Shown here: positions 17,293 to 25,985 of the stretch, in pieces
Layout of the letters: every line of letters starts with the position of its first letter
How positions within the stretch are numbered: position 1 is the first letter of the stretch
NCBI GenBank assembly: GCA_028282195.1
Contig: JANQII010000185.1
Span: forward strand, 1 to 34,416
Reading direction: 5' to 3'
Length of the DNA: 34,416 bases
From: Prolixibacteraceae bacterium
GTDB lineage: Bacteria > Bacteroidota > Bacteroidia > Bacteroidales > Prolixibacteraceae
Notes under the pieces: generated by a model
Databases searched by the model: none
What the model saw: the letters and a program-made list of their open reading frames with translations, nothing else
Told to the model about the DNA's origin: nothing
Program-made: the position numbers and the translations under genes

Positions 17293-18327
17293 TTATTGGG
17301 TTGGATCATTGATTTTTACTTCAATAAGATAAGGATTGCTAAATGTATTTCCTTCATTAACGCAAAAAGTCACAAATATAGTTTCACCTTCATTTATAAA
17401 TAGCTCAGGATGAAGGTAAGGACAATAAAACATCCCTGAAAAATTATCCCCAAGACCTCCTGGTTCAGTATATATTTTCACAGGATCTGAAAAAGGTCCA
17501 GTTGGAGAATCAGCTGTTCTTATATAAATTGACCTAGGGTCATCAAATAAGTCTCCAATATGACACATAATGAACTTATCCAAATAAGTATTCCAAGCGA
17601 CAGTAACCTGACCATATACATTAGTGACAATAGACTCAGCAATTTTCTCATATTTTAATGGATTTTCAATATCTATTGATGGAACCCTGTATATATCAAT
17701 ATTACTATCAAGTCCACTCCTTTTTTCTACAAAGTATAAATACAGAAAATTATCTTTTTCAATAATAGAATGAGGTGGTGTGTTGAATGGGAATTTGACT
17801 TCATTATCTACCCTTTCCCATTTTTTCCATGAATCTTTTGATTTTACCAATCCAATATTTTTTACGCTATTTTTGTCTACATTTTCTTCATTTAAGTAGA
17901 TAAGCTCATAAAAAACATACATTTTTTGATTTAGGTATATACCTCCTGCTGGCCAAATACGATGTTCTTCCAGGTTTTCTGGAGCTTTCAATGGAATCAT
18001 AACTTCAGCAGTACCCAAAGAATCTATCAGGTACTCCATATTATTCATATCTTCTATATGAAAAACGCTATTAGTGCGAAAACCATCCTTTAAAAATGTA
18101 TCACCAAAAGTCCAGATTGTACCTCCAGGATACTGAACAGGGTTACCCCCGTCCTGAAAATTTATTGATGCTGATTCTAATGCATCACTCCAGAACATTG
18201 CTAACTTCCTAGAATGTTCGACATTGAATGGTGAATTTGAATCCGGTAATACAGTATCATCATCGCTATTACATGCAAAGATTATGACACTTAGAGTTAA
18301 CACACAAATAAACTTAATTCTTAACAT
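17293..18327 (-). CDS. DUF4185-like five-bladed propeller lipoprotein, copy B
   Basis: This 344-residue lipoprotein has signal MLRIKFICVLTLSVIIFAC and lipidated Cys at 19. It is a close paralog of the 530-1579 product, about 60 percent identical by eye. It shares INFQDGGNP, GTIWTFGDTFLKDGFRTN, EHRIWPA-GIY, PPHSII, VYGQV and GMFYCPYLHPELF, so the same candidate active-site residues are kept. The divergent part is mainly the post-signal linker, here rich in Asp and Ser (CNSDDDTVLPDSNS). It is the most upstream gene of PUL 1, ahead of the sigma factor and separated from it by 460 bases, so it may have its own promoter. A shared ancestral duplication is clear. The family name is tentative, as for copy A. 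Confidence 0.65.
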   Translation of the reverse strand: MLRIKFICVLTLSVIIFACNSDDDTVLPDSNSPFNVEHSRKLAMFWSDALESASINFQDGGNPVQYPGGTIWTFGDTFLKDGFRTNSVFHIEDMNNMEYLIDSLGTAEVMIPLKAPENLEEHRIWPAGGIYLNQKMYVFYELIYLNEENVDKNSVKNIGLVKSKDSWKKWERVDNEVKFPFNTPPHSIIEKDNFLYLYFVEKRSGLDSNIDIYRVPSIDIENPLKYEKIAESIVTNVYGQVTVAWNTYLDKFIMCHIGDLFDDPRSIYIRTADSPTGPFSDPVKIYTEPGGLGDNFSGMFYCPYLHPELFINEGETIFVTFCVNEGNTFSNPYLIEVKINDPTQ

Positions 18328-19166
18328 ACTTCTTTTTTTATTGCTTTAATTTATACACTAATTTTACAACCAATGGAATATGCATAGTACATGAATCCAT
18401 TCCAGTTATTTGATTGTACTTTAAGTAATACGCACAAAGCCTTTGAAGGGAGTATATTAAATTGTCTTTTTCTTTGGGTATTTGAAAGTGCTAATAATGC
18501 ATTAATTAAGTTTCAATATTTATTTATACATCATGGTTTGATAAGATAACGATTTTTTAGATCGAAGATCACTTAACGCTTAATCCCGACTAACGACAAG
18601 ATAATTTACATAGGTTCAAGTTCCGACACCTTGCATTTCTGTATATAATAGTCCTGTAGCTATAGGGATGATAGAATAGAATTAAATTCAAAATGTGATA
18701 AGAACATTGTTGTAGAGGAGTTCCAAATCATTCAGGATTATATTTTGTATATGAATTTACCCACAATAAATGAGGTAGTATTTATATTAATGAATACTAC
18801 ATTATCCATCTAATATTATCATTCATTTCAATAAAATTTGATACATTTACATGTAATTTGTAGCGTTCAAACGGCCAATATTTATAGGATTACCAGAAAG
18901 GTACCACAGAAGAAAAAATATTTTTTCTGAATATAAGCGTATTAAAAAATAAAACATGCCCTTGATCTGGGCACCAGGAAAGCTTAGTAAGTAATTACTG
19001 ACCTTTTTTTGAAAGAATCATAATATATCGCAACAAGACGGGAAGTTTATCCGGATCTTGACAAAGAGTCCTAATCGGACACAAAAGTTTCTTTTCCATC
19101 AGGAAAGATATACTTAATTACCTGTTAATATACAACAGATGTGCCAGAACTGACTTGTTCCAAATT
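18328..19166. other. Non-coding junction between the two PULs
   Basis: I see no convincing gene in these 839 bases on either strand. A degenerate relative of the 6657-6858 element appears around 18652-18693: a near-palindrome CCTGTAGCTATAGG followed by ATAGAATAGA and AAATTCAAAA, resembling the right part of that element. A weak hairpin (CTTTTCC/GGAAAG, 19091-19107) follows the last GH26-like gene. The base composition shift between the two PULs falls across this stretch. Confidence 0.55.
18652..18693. repeat. Degenerate relative of the MITE-like element
   Basis: CCTGTAGCTATAGG (18653-18666) is a palindrome with one mismatch. It is followed by ATAGAATAGA and AAATTCAAAA in the same order and spacing style as the right end of the 6657-6858 element (ATAGAATAAA ... 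AAATTCAAAA). The terminal CAGTCTCT is missing, so this would be a decayed copy. The similarity is short and could be coincidental in AT-rich DNA. Confidence 0.3.
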
Positions 19167-20267
19167 CTAATCCGAGTTATTCAGTGTGCGAAATAGCTCA
19201 GCAGAAGGTTTCAAATACTTGTCTTTTGAGATTTCTTTTATCCAGTTTTTACTGACATATTTATCGATCTGAATACGACTGTCACAAAAGCTAAATGGTG
19301 GATTCTGCCACATATCCTGTTCACGCCAGTTTACATTAATATAGGAAACAGCTTTTATTAAGTTCGGATTTTTGTCTATGGTACGAATCAATTCTTTGAA
19401 CCAACGGTCCCAGGCCATTTTAGCTTGTTCCTGAATATCAAAATCACATTCAGCAGTCATGCCCTCATTCGTATCAAATACTGGTGTTGCTTCGGCAATA
19501 AATACAGGCTTTCCGTAGTCTCGTGCAAATTCCAGCATAGGTTCTGCTTCTTTGCAGCGGTTAAAAAATGAATACCCACACCAGTCTACGTATTCATCAC
19601 CCGGATACCAATCTTCCAGTTCATTATAGTTTGTACCCCACCCTCGAGACTGCCAAACCCAAGCGACATTCTCAACTTCCAAACTATCAAAACGATCGTG
19701 AATATGTTTGAATGCTGCTATGTAACTTTCCCGATCATAATGGTTCCATTGATGTCCGTCAAACTCATAACCGGGTCGCAAAAACACGGGCCTTTCACCA
19801 AGCGACTTCACCCAAATGGCAAGGCTGTCAATCATGTTATCGTACTCACCCCGGGCAACGGCTTTTTCGTGATTTACAAGTTCAAGACCAATGGCCAGGC
19901 AACAGTATTTAAAATCAAGGTCGTTTAATTGCATTTGCATGTTGCAATCGCCTGCCCCCCAATTGTCAGTTTGCCAAATACCATCCAGGCCCCTATAGAT
20001 ACTTCCATACGAAACATCTCCCGTTCGCAAATTTGTATAGGCAGTAATTCCTGAAGGGGTCTCAAAATAATCCAGATAACCTTTTTTGTAGTTTTCCAAC
20101 CCACCTATTGCCCCTATGTCCTGTCCAATAAAAAGCAAGCATTTGCCATTTTCGGGCTCAAATTTTTCTTTTTCCCGGAGATTCAGAAAATGGGGTGAAT
20201 CCTTGCAGGCAACAATTAGCAAAATTGTTATCAGGAATAAGATGTATTTGAAAAGGGGCAATTGCAT
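19167..20267 (-). CDS. GH26-like endo-glycanase lipoprotein, paralog 1
   Basis: This 366-residue lipoprotein (LLIVAC, Cys 21) has a (beta/alpha)8 glycosidase of GH26 type. The acid/base candidate is Glu168 in VFLRPGYEFDGHQWNHYD and the nucleophile candidate is Glu259 in KPVFIAEATPVF, the usual GH26 pattern. Other shared segments are KCLLFIGQDIGAIGG, GITAYTN, DNWGAGDCNMQ, NVAWVWQS and WYPGDEYVDWCGYSFF. GH26 contains beta-1,4-mannanases and all known beta-1,3-xylanases. The IGQD...GITAYTN...WGAGD style and the neighbouring beta-xylosidase favour the latter. It is the last gene of the PUL 2 operon, 105 bases after its tandem paralog. Being lipidated, it probably acts on the cell surface or at the outer membrane. 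Confidence 0.8.
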   Translation of the reverse strand: MQLPLFKYILFLITILLIVACKDSPHFLNLREKEKFEPENGKCLLFIGQDIGAIGGLENYKKGYLDYFETPSGITAYTNLRTGDVSYGSIYRGLDGIWQTDNWGAGDCNMQMQLNDLDFKYCCLAIGLELVNHEKAVARGEYDNMIDSLAIWVKSLGERPVFLRPGYEFDGHQWNHYDRESYIAAFKHIHDRFDSLEVENVAWVWQSRGWGTNYNELEDWYPGDEYVDWCGYSFFNRCKEAEPMLEFARDYGKPVFIAEATPVFDTNEGMTAECDFDIQEQAKMAWDRWFKELIRTIDKNPNLIKAVSYINVNWREQDMWQNPPFSFCDSRIQIDKYVSKNWIKEISKDKYLKPSAELFRTLNNSD

Positions 20268-20372
20268 TCTGTTCTTTTTTGCTTATTGCGATCCTGGTTT
20301 TACCGGGAGAAACAATCTCGTCACTTTTACCTGTTGCTTTGTCTTACCTTCTTGCAATGGCGTGAATTTTAA
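20268..20372. other. Intergenic spacer with imperfect hairpin between tandem GH26-like genes
   Basis: This 105-base spacer contains TCCTGGTTTTACCGGGA (about 20295-20311), an imperfect palindrome close to the CCCGGTTTAACCGGG hairpin of the element at 6657-6858. TTGCGA and AATCTCGTC flank it. It may be a fragment of a dispersed repeat or a transcript-stability hairpin within the operon. Confidence 0.3.
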
Positions 20373-21464
20373 TTACTTTTTAGCATTTAATTTTTTCCAC
20401 AGGTTTTCATCCGGTTTCAAATATTTTTCTTTTGAAACTTCATTTATCCATTTCTCACTTACATATTCACTTTTTTGAATCCGGGAGTCAACATTATCAA
20501 ACGTTTCATTTACTTTCCACATGGCCTGTGTATACCAATCTACATTAATGTAAGAAAAAGCTTTAATCAGATCTTCGTTTTCATTTAGTAAATTAAAAAA
20601 TTTGGCGAACCATGTTTCCCATGCATGTTTCGCAATTTCAGGATTGCTAAGGAACGATTCATCACCTTTATCTCCAGGTAAAACAGGGGATAATTCGGCA
20701 ATAAATACAGGTTTGTTGTGTTTCCGGGCAAAAGTGAGCATTTCTTCATCCGGATTAGTAAAATAAGAATAACCGCACCAGTCCACATATTCATCACCGG
20801 GGTACCAGTTTGCTAACTCTTCCTGATCTGAACCATTGCCTGTTGATTGCCAAACATAGGCTACATTTTCCACCTTCAGACTGTCAAACATGTGATGAAT
20901 GCGTTTAAATGCCGTTAAATATTCCTCCCTGTCATAGTGATTCCAGGCATGACCATCGAATTCATAACCGATGCGCAAGAACACCGGCCTTTCACCTAAA
21001 CCTTTAATCCAACCCCCAAGAGCAATAATCATGCTATCCCGCTCACCCCTGGCAGTTGCTCCTTCATGGTTTACCAGCTCCAAACCAATGGCCAATGAAC
21101 AATGTGCAAATTTTGGATCGTCCAGCATAAGTTGCATGTTGCAATCGCCGGCTCCCCAGTTATCAGTTGTAGTTACGCCGTCCAGTCCTTTGTAAATATG
21201 CCCAAAAGACTCGTCACCCGGCCTAAAATTGGTATAAGCAGTAATGCCAGCCGGAACCGGAAAATGATCCACATACCCGTCATTGTAATCTTTCAATCCA
21301 CCAATTGCTCCTAAATCCTGACCAATAAAAAAGAGGCATTTACCATCGTCTGGTTCAAATTTTGCCTTATGAACAACTGCTGCGGTTTCTGCCTCTTTTT
21401 TTGCCTTGTTTTGGCTGGAAACTAATGTTGTAAGTCCCAGTAAAGTATAAATCAATATCTTCAT
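20373..21464 (-). CDS. GH26-like endo-glycanase, non-lipidated paralog 2
   Basis: This 363-residue exported enzyme is closely related to the 19167-20267 product along its whole length. Its signal MKILIYTLLGLTTLVSSQNK lacks the lipidated Cys, so it is probably periplasmic or released rather than anchored. Candidate catalytic residues are Glu168 (VFLRIGYEFDGHAWNHYD) and Glu257 (KPVFIAELSPV). All family-defining segments are present (FIGQDLGAIGG, GITAYTNF, DNWGAGDCNMQ, YVWQS, WYPGDEYVDWCGYSYF). After the signal there is a charged linker (NKAKKEAETAAVVHKAK). The gene begins 17 bases after the GH43 stop, in the same operon. Activity is probably endo-xylanase or mannanase as for its paralogs, possibly working on imported oligomers. 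Confidence 0.8.
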   Translation of the reverse strand: MKILIYTLLGLTTLVSSQNKAKKEAETAAVVHKAKFEPDDGKCLFFIGQDLGAIGGLKDYNDGYVDHFPVPAGITAYTNFRPGDESFGHIYKGLDGVTTTDNWGAGDCNMQLMLDDPKFAHCSLAIGLELVNHEGATARGERDSMIIALGGWIKGLGERPVFLRIGYEFDGHAWNHYDREEYLTAFKRIHHMFDSLKVENVAYVWQSTGNGSDQEELANWYPGDEYVDWCGYSYFTNPDEEMLTFARKHNKPVFIAELSPVLPGDKGDESFLSNPEIAKHAWETWFAKFFNLLNENEDLIKAFSYINVDWYTQAMWKVNETFDNVDSRIQKSEYVSEKWINEVSKEKYLKPDENLWKKLNAKK

Positions 21465-21481
21465 CTTTCTAATTTTTCCAG

Positions 21482-23080
21482 TTAGATTTCATTGTATTCA
21501 AACCAATCAAAATCGGCATGTTTTTTCGATCCACTCAAATCCTGACAACACATTCCCACAAACGAACCGGTAAAAGCTGCCCGGTAATGCAGTCCGTTAT
21601 CACGCACATAATCATCCGAAAGGATACTGGCATCCAGTACCGATCCTAATTTTGTCCAGGCTTTTTCATTGAGTGAATAGTAAAACTGTAGTTGATCCTC
21701 GTTCATATGACCTTTCAGGTAAACTTTTCCTTCTTCCGGAATTTCAACAACATTCTCCAATGGTTCATTGAAATTTCCATTGTCTGCAGAAATTAGTTGA
21801 AGGTATTTCGTATTGGTTTCTTCATTAAAACTGATGTGTGCATAATGCATGTGCATGGTGTTGTAATAAAACACCAGTCCCGCCATTTGCTGAAAAGTTT
21901 GTGGCTGAAATTCCAGACAAATTGATACTTCTACATTAAATGCCTGAATACGTCTTGCCACGATGGTTTGTTGGTGGATGGAACAAAGAGACTCTTGCCC
22001 ATACAACCGAAGATATCCTTCCCGCTTATTCAAACTACCCATCTCTTCAGTAAAAGGAATCCGCAAAGTCGAAAAGTTGACATCCAATTCTTTATTATTG
22101 AAATTAATCCGTGATGAAGTATTTGTCCATTCTTGTTCTGGCAATGCCGGGGCAGGAATTTCCTTTGCCGGTTCATTCCCTCCATTTTCCAGGTACGGCC
22201 ACAGATCATCTTTCCACACAATTTTTTGGATGCAGGTTTCACGTCCCAGCGTGCACCTCCCGAGTTTGGTCAGAGGCCTTCCGCCCAGATGTACCATGTA
22301 CCATTCGCCACTTTGCGTCTCCACAAAATCCCCATGTCCCGATTTTTGAATGTATAAGCCAGGATTGTTTCGCGAAGTAATCAATGGATTGGCTGGATGC
22401 AGTTCATAAGACCCACCAATATTTTTTGAGCGGGCAATGGAAACGGCATGGCCATATTCGGTCCCCCCCTCTGCCGTTACCAAATAATAATACCCTTTCA
22501 ATTTGTAGATATGTGGCCCTTCCGTAATCCCCAGTTCACTTCCGGGAAAAATATTTTTTACCGGTCCAACCAGTTTTTTTTCTTTTTCTGAATACTCCTG
22601 AAGGACAATACCACCAAAAAACTTCCCGCCACGATGATCGACCAAAAGGCTGGAGTACCATTTTCTGCCGTCATCATCATGAAACAGGGAGCCATCAAAA
22701 CCACTGCTACCCAAAAATATTGGATCACTCCACTCGCCTGTCTCAATATTATGGGTTGTGGTCAGAAAATTGGGCGTGTCTTTCCAGACTCCGTCAAAGG
22801 TTTTAACATTCGAATAAACCAGGTAAAATGTTCCTTCATGGTAAGTCAGGCAAGGAGCCCAAACCCCACAGGAATCAGGCACGCCTTTCATGTCTAACAA
22901 ACGTTTTTCAGTTAGAGCATGACCAATCAATCGCCAGTTTTTCAGGTCTTTTGAATGATGGATTTGTACTCCCGGAAACCATTCAAATGTGGATGTGGCA
23001 ATGTAATAATCATCACCCACACGAACGATGGACGGATCGGGATTAAAACCCGGTATAATTGGATTTGTAATTTTATTCAT
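21482..23080 (-). CDS. GH43 cytoplasmic beta-xylosidase
   Basis: This 532-residue enzyme has no signal peptide and is therefore cytoplasmic. It closely follows XynB-type family 43 beta-xylosidases: NPIIPGFNPDPSIVRVGDDY, STFEWFPGVQIHHSKDL, GVWAPCLTYHEG, GFDGSLFHDDDG, ITEGPHIYK, LGRETCIQKIVWKDD. The inverting triad is visible as Asp15 (base), Asp129 (pKa modulator) and Glu187 (acid). Residues about 330-532 form the usual C-terminal beta-sandwich that closes the active-site pocket. Length is typical (about 530). It would remove xylose from the non-reducing end of xylo-oligosaccharides. The gene lies two bases after the sugar porter gene, pointing to coupled uptake and cleavage. Bifunctional arabinofuranosidase activity is possible in this family. 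Confidence 0.92.
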   Translation of the reverse strand: MNKITNPIIPGFNPDPSIVRVGDDYYIATSTFEWFPGVQIHHSKDLKNWRLIGHALTEKRLLDMKGVPDSCGVWAPCLTYHEGTFYLVYSNVKTFDGVWKDTPNFLTTTHNIETGEWSDPIFLGSSGFDGSLFHDDDGRKWYSSLLVDHRGGKFFGGIVLQEYSEKEKKLVGPVKNIFPGSELGITEGPHIYKLKGYYYLVTAEGGTEYGHAVSIARSKNIGGSYELHPANPLITSRNNPGLYIQKSGHGDFVETQSGEWYMVHLGGRPLTKLGRCTLGRETCIQKIVWKDDLWPYLENGGNEPAKEIPAPALPEQEWTNTSSRINFNNKELDVNFSTLRIPFTEEMGSLNKREGYLRLYGQESLCSIHQQTIVARRIQAFNVEVSICLEFQPQTFQQMAGLVFYYNTMHMHYAHISFNEETNTKYLQLISADNGNFNEPLENVVEIPEEGKVYLKGHMNEDQLQFYYSLNEKAWTKLGSVLDASILSDDYVRDNGLHYRAAFTGSFVGMCCQDLSGSKKHADFDWFEYNEI

Positions 23081-23082
23081 TT

Positions 23083-24699
23083 CTACTTTTTTACCAGTTC
23101 AGCTTCAATCTCTTCCAGGGTTTTCCCTTTAGTTTCAGGAAACCATTTAATGACCATCAGGATAAATACAAACATCAAAATTCCGTAGATAAAAAAGGTT
23201 GTTCCGGAGCCCAGATGCTCCAATTCAATCGGGAAAATAGTGGTGACAATAAAACTGGTCAGACCATTCAATGTTCCGGCAATGGAGATCCCCAAACCAC
23301 GTAGCTTGCCAGGAAAGACTTCAGATAACAGCGCCCAGGTAACAGGTCCCAGGGAAATAGCAAAACCAACAACAAAACACAGTATGGCAATCATTACCAC
23401 AAGCGAATTAATTGAAATAGTGGCATCAACTAAATTGCCACGATATTTTGAATAAATATAATCTGCGTACTCTTTGTCCTCCTTCCCAATTCTGTCAACT
23501 TCAGAATGAATGTCTGATTTAAACTGATGGAAGAAAGTCAGTTCATTTTTGAAAACAATATTTTTCGATTTACTTAATGCTTTGCTTAAAACCCCTGCTA
23601 CTTCATTGGTTTCTGCATTTTGAACTATTTGCTCAACATCGTCTTTTTCTATTGTATAAGTTGATTCACTAAATGACCATGCTGAGACCATTAATGATAC
23701 AAGCATAAGCGAAACACCAATTAATAACAGTGGTTTTCGCCCTAAACGATCAATCAGGAACATAGAAATGACAGTCATCACCACCATGGCAATACCGACC
23801 AGATTTGACATGAAGAATGAACCAGTTCCTCCAAATCCTGCCAAACGGAAAATCCGTGGTACAAAAAACATCACGGAATTAAAACCGGATGCCATCTGAA
23901 AGAAGGCAACACTGAATGCAATCAACAGTACCAATCGCATTGGTTTGCTAAAAAGTTCTCCCAAAAGCTGTCCATAAGCTGTTTTCTTTTCACCTTCTCC
24001 GGAAAAATTAATAGCTTGTTTTATTTGTTGATATTCTGTTTCAGCATATTCCTCTCCACCAATTTTCTTCATTACCTTTTTCGCCTCCTCATTTCTCCCC
24101 CGGTTTATCAACCAGCGCGGACTTTCAGGAACAAAAAACAAGGCAACAAAATAAACTGCAGGAAAAACAAAACCAATACCCAGCATCCAACGCCAGGTAA
24201 GATCCGGATCAGGAATATATTTTATTGTTAGCGAGTTGATCACATAAGCCAGCAAAAATCCGATTCCAATATTTAATTGATTGAATGATACCAGAAATCC
24301 ACGTTTTTCAGATGGGGCAAATTCGGCAATAAACATGGGTACTACAAGCAACGAAATACCAATTCCCAAACCGCCGATAAAACGGGATATCAGGAAGAAC
24401 GTGTAATTCGTTGCCAGACCGCTACCCAGTGTGCAAAAGCTAAACAGGAAAGCAGCCAGCAACAAGGCTTTTTTACGACCAATTTTATCACTGATTGTTC
24501 CTGCATTGAAATTGCCAATAAAGGTTGCCAGCATGGCAATGCTCACTCCAAATCCTTCCAGGAACGATCCGACTTTTAAATCAAAATATGAACGGTAAAA
24601 CTCGCTTGCACCCGAAACATTCGCTGATATTCCCAGCAACAAACCTCCAATGGAAACAATAAATGTTAATAACAGAGTATATCCGTTTAACCTATTCAT
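23083..24699 (-). CDS. MFS sugar porter (XylE-like) with a periplasmic insert
   Basis: This 538-residue, 12-helix inner-membrane sugar:proton symporter has sugar-porter signatures DKIGRKK (71-77), PESPRWL (191-197), SFNQLNIGIG (Gln141), FQMASGFNSVMFF (267-279), DRLGRKP and PETKGKTLEE (521-530). In XylE the segment before GIN carries two adjacent Gln; here it is Gln268-Met269, so the sugar contacts differ. The frame is longer than the usual 460-480 residues because of a hydrophilic insert at about 343-428 between helices 9 and 10, which should face the periplasm. It is tightly packed between a GH26-like gene and the GH43 gene (two-base gaps), so it probably carries xylose or short xylo-oligosaccharides to the cytoplasmic GH43. 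Confidence 0.9.
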   Translation of the reverse strand: MNRLNGYTLLLTFIVSIGGLLLGISANVSGASEFYRSYFDLKVGSFLEGFGVSIAMLATFIGNFNAGTISDKIGRKKALLLAAFLFSFCTLGSGLATNYTFFLISRFIGGLGIGISLLVVPMFIAEFAPSEKRGFLVSFNQLNIGIGFLLAYVINSLTIKYIPDPDLTWRWMLGIGFVFPAVYFVALFFVPESPRWLINRGRNEEAKKVMKKIGGEEYAETEYQQIKQAINFSGEGEKKTAYGQLLGELFSKPMRLVLLIAFSVAFFQMASGFNSVMFFVPRIFRLAGFGGTGSFFMSNLVGIAMVVMTVISMFLIDRLGRKPLLLIGVSLMLVSLMVSAWSFSESTYTIEKDDVEQIVQNAETNEVAGVLSKALSKSKNIVFKNELTFFHQFKSDIHSEVDRIGKEDKEYADYIYSKYRGNLVDATISINSLVVMIAILCFVVGFAISLGPVTWALLSEVFPGKLRGLGISIAGTLNGLTSFIVTTIFPIELEHLGSGTTFFIYGILMFVFILMVIKWFPETKGKTLEEIEAELVKK

Positions 24700-24701
24700 G
24701 C

Positions 24702-25826
24702 TTATTTATTGTTGCCCCAAAGAATATTAAACAATTCAGGAGTTGGTTTCAGATAACGATCTTTGGAAACCTCTTTTTCCCAACGCTCGCCAACATATTC
24801 GCTTTTCTGAATGCGGGAGTCAACCTGATTGAAAGTTGGATTGTCTACCCACATTGCTTCCGAAGGCCAGTCGGTATTGATGTAGGAAAAAGCTTTGACC
24901 ACATCTTCGTTTTCTTCTATTGTTTTAAAGAATGTAGTGTACCATTCATCCCACATTTTTTTGGCAATTTCTGGCTTTTTGATGTCTGCATCGTAATAAA
25001 CATCAGTTAAACCTTCCTGAAATACCGGGGTCAGTTCGGCAATAAAAACAGGTTTCCCCCGCTTTCTTGCAAACTTTATCATTTCATCGTCAGGATGGGC
25101 AAAATAGGTATAGCCACACCAGTCAACATATTCATCACCAGGGTACCATTCCATCAATTCCTCCATGGTAGTGCCAACACCTTTCGATTGCCACACATAA
25201 GCAACATTGTTAACACCCATTGCACGCATTTTATCAACTATCCGGTGCCATGTCTTCAGGTAGTTCTCACGATCGTAATGGTTCCATGCATGACCATCAA
25301 ATTCGTAACCGATACGCAAAAATACGGGTCGTTTATCCAAGGATTTGATCCACTTTCCCAAATCTTCAATTAAATTGTCATGAACGCCATCTGCTACATT
25401 TTTTTCATGATCAACGAAAGCAAGACCGATGGCAACAGCACAATTTTCAAAACCAGGTTGCTTAAGCTGAAAATCAAGATAACTATCACCAGAACCCCAG
25501 TTAGCCAATTCAAAGATTCCGTCATTTCCGGTCATAATACGTCCGTAACATTCGCTACCTGGAGAAAAGTTTGTGTACCCTGTAATCCCGGCCGGGATAT
25601 CGAAATGATCGCAATACCCGTCATTGTAACCTTCGATGCCACCAATCGCCGGCATGTCCTGACCAATGAAAAAGAGACATTTCCCATCTTCGGGTTCAAA
25701 TTTGGCCAGCTTTTTAGTAATCGTTACAACTTTGTCATTTTTAGGTTGACTAGTACAACCAATTGCAAAAAGCAACACCAGCGTGCTTGTTAAAATATAG
25801 ATTCTCATGTTATTCGTTTTACTCAT
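24702..25826 (-). CDS. GH26-like endo-glycanase lipoprotein, paralog 3
   Basis: This 374-residue lipoprotein (FAIGC, Cys 24) shares the GH26-like barrel of the two paralogs downstream. Candidate residues are Glu175 (VFLRIGYEFDGHAWNHYD) and Glu264 (KPVFIAELTPVF). It is the most divergent of the three: the DNWGAGDCNMQ segment of the others reads ANWGSGDSYLDFQ, and the Leu-Val before NHE becomes FVDHE, so subsites may differ. The start at 25826 gives MSKTNN before the signal; MRIYILTS at 25808 is an alternative. It lies 159 bases after susD2 and two bases before the porter gene. It is probably the surface enzyme that makes oligomers for SusCD. Confidence 0.8.
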   Translation of the reverse strand: MSKTNNMRIYILTSTLVLLFAIGCTSQPKNDKVVTITKKLAKFEPEDGKCLFFIGQDMPAIGGIEGYNDGYCDHFDIPAGITGYTNFSPGSECYGRIMTGNDGIFELANWGSGDSYLDFQLKQPGFENCAVAIGLAFVDHEKNVADGVHDNLIEDLGKWIKSLDKRPVFLRIGYEFDGHAWNHYDRENYLKTWHRIVDKMRAMGVNNVAYVWQSKGVGTTMEELMEWYPGDEYVDWCGYTYFAHPDDEMIKFARKRGKPVFIAELTPVFQEGLTDVYYDADIKKPEIAKKMWDEWYTTFFKTIEENEDVVKAFSYINTDWPSEAMWVDNPTFNQVDSRIQKSEYVGERWEKEVSKDRYLKPTPELFNILWGNNK

Positions 25827-25985
25827 TTAGAATTATCTTTTCTTTTGAAATAATTTTGTTGAATGATCGGGCAATGGTCCCGTTCCCTTCTTTTTTGATT
25901 GAAAAAATCCATCTGTACGTGTGATAGTAAAAGAACTTTCAGTAATTCAAATTGATTTTGCCAAAAGATGTACGGAACTTCTTTG

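Noticed and set aside
19091..19107. CTTTTCC/GGAAAG hairpin as the PUL 2 terminator
   Set aside because: The stem is only six base pairs and is not followed by a T-run.
21963..22349. A 128-codon plus-strand frame
   Set aside because: It is antisense to the well-supported GH43 gene and shows no domain.
25380..25793. A 137-codon plus-strand frame
   Set aside because: It is antisense to GH26-like paralog 3; the overlapping sense gene has clear motifs, while this frame has none.
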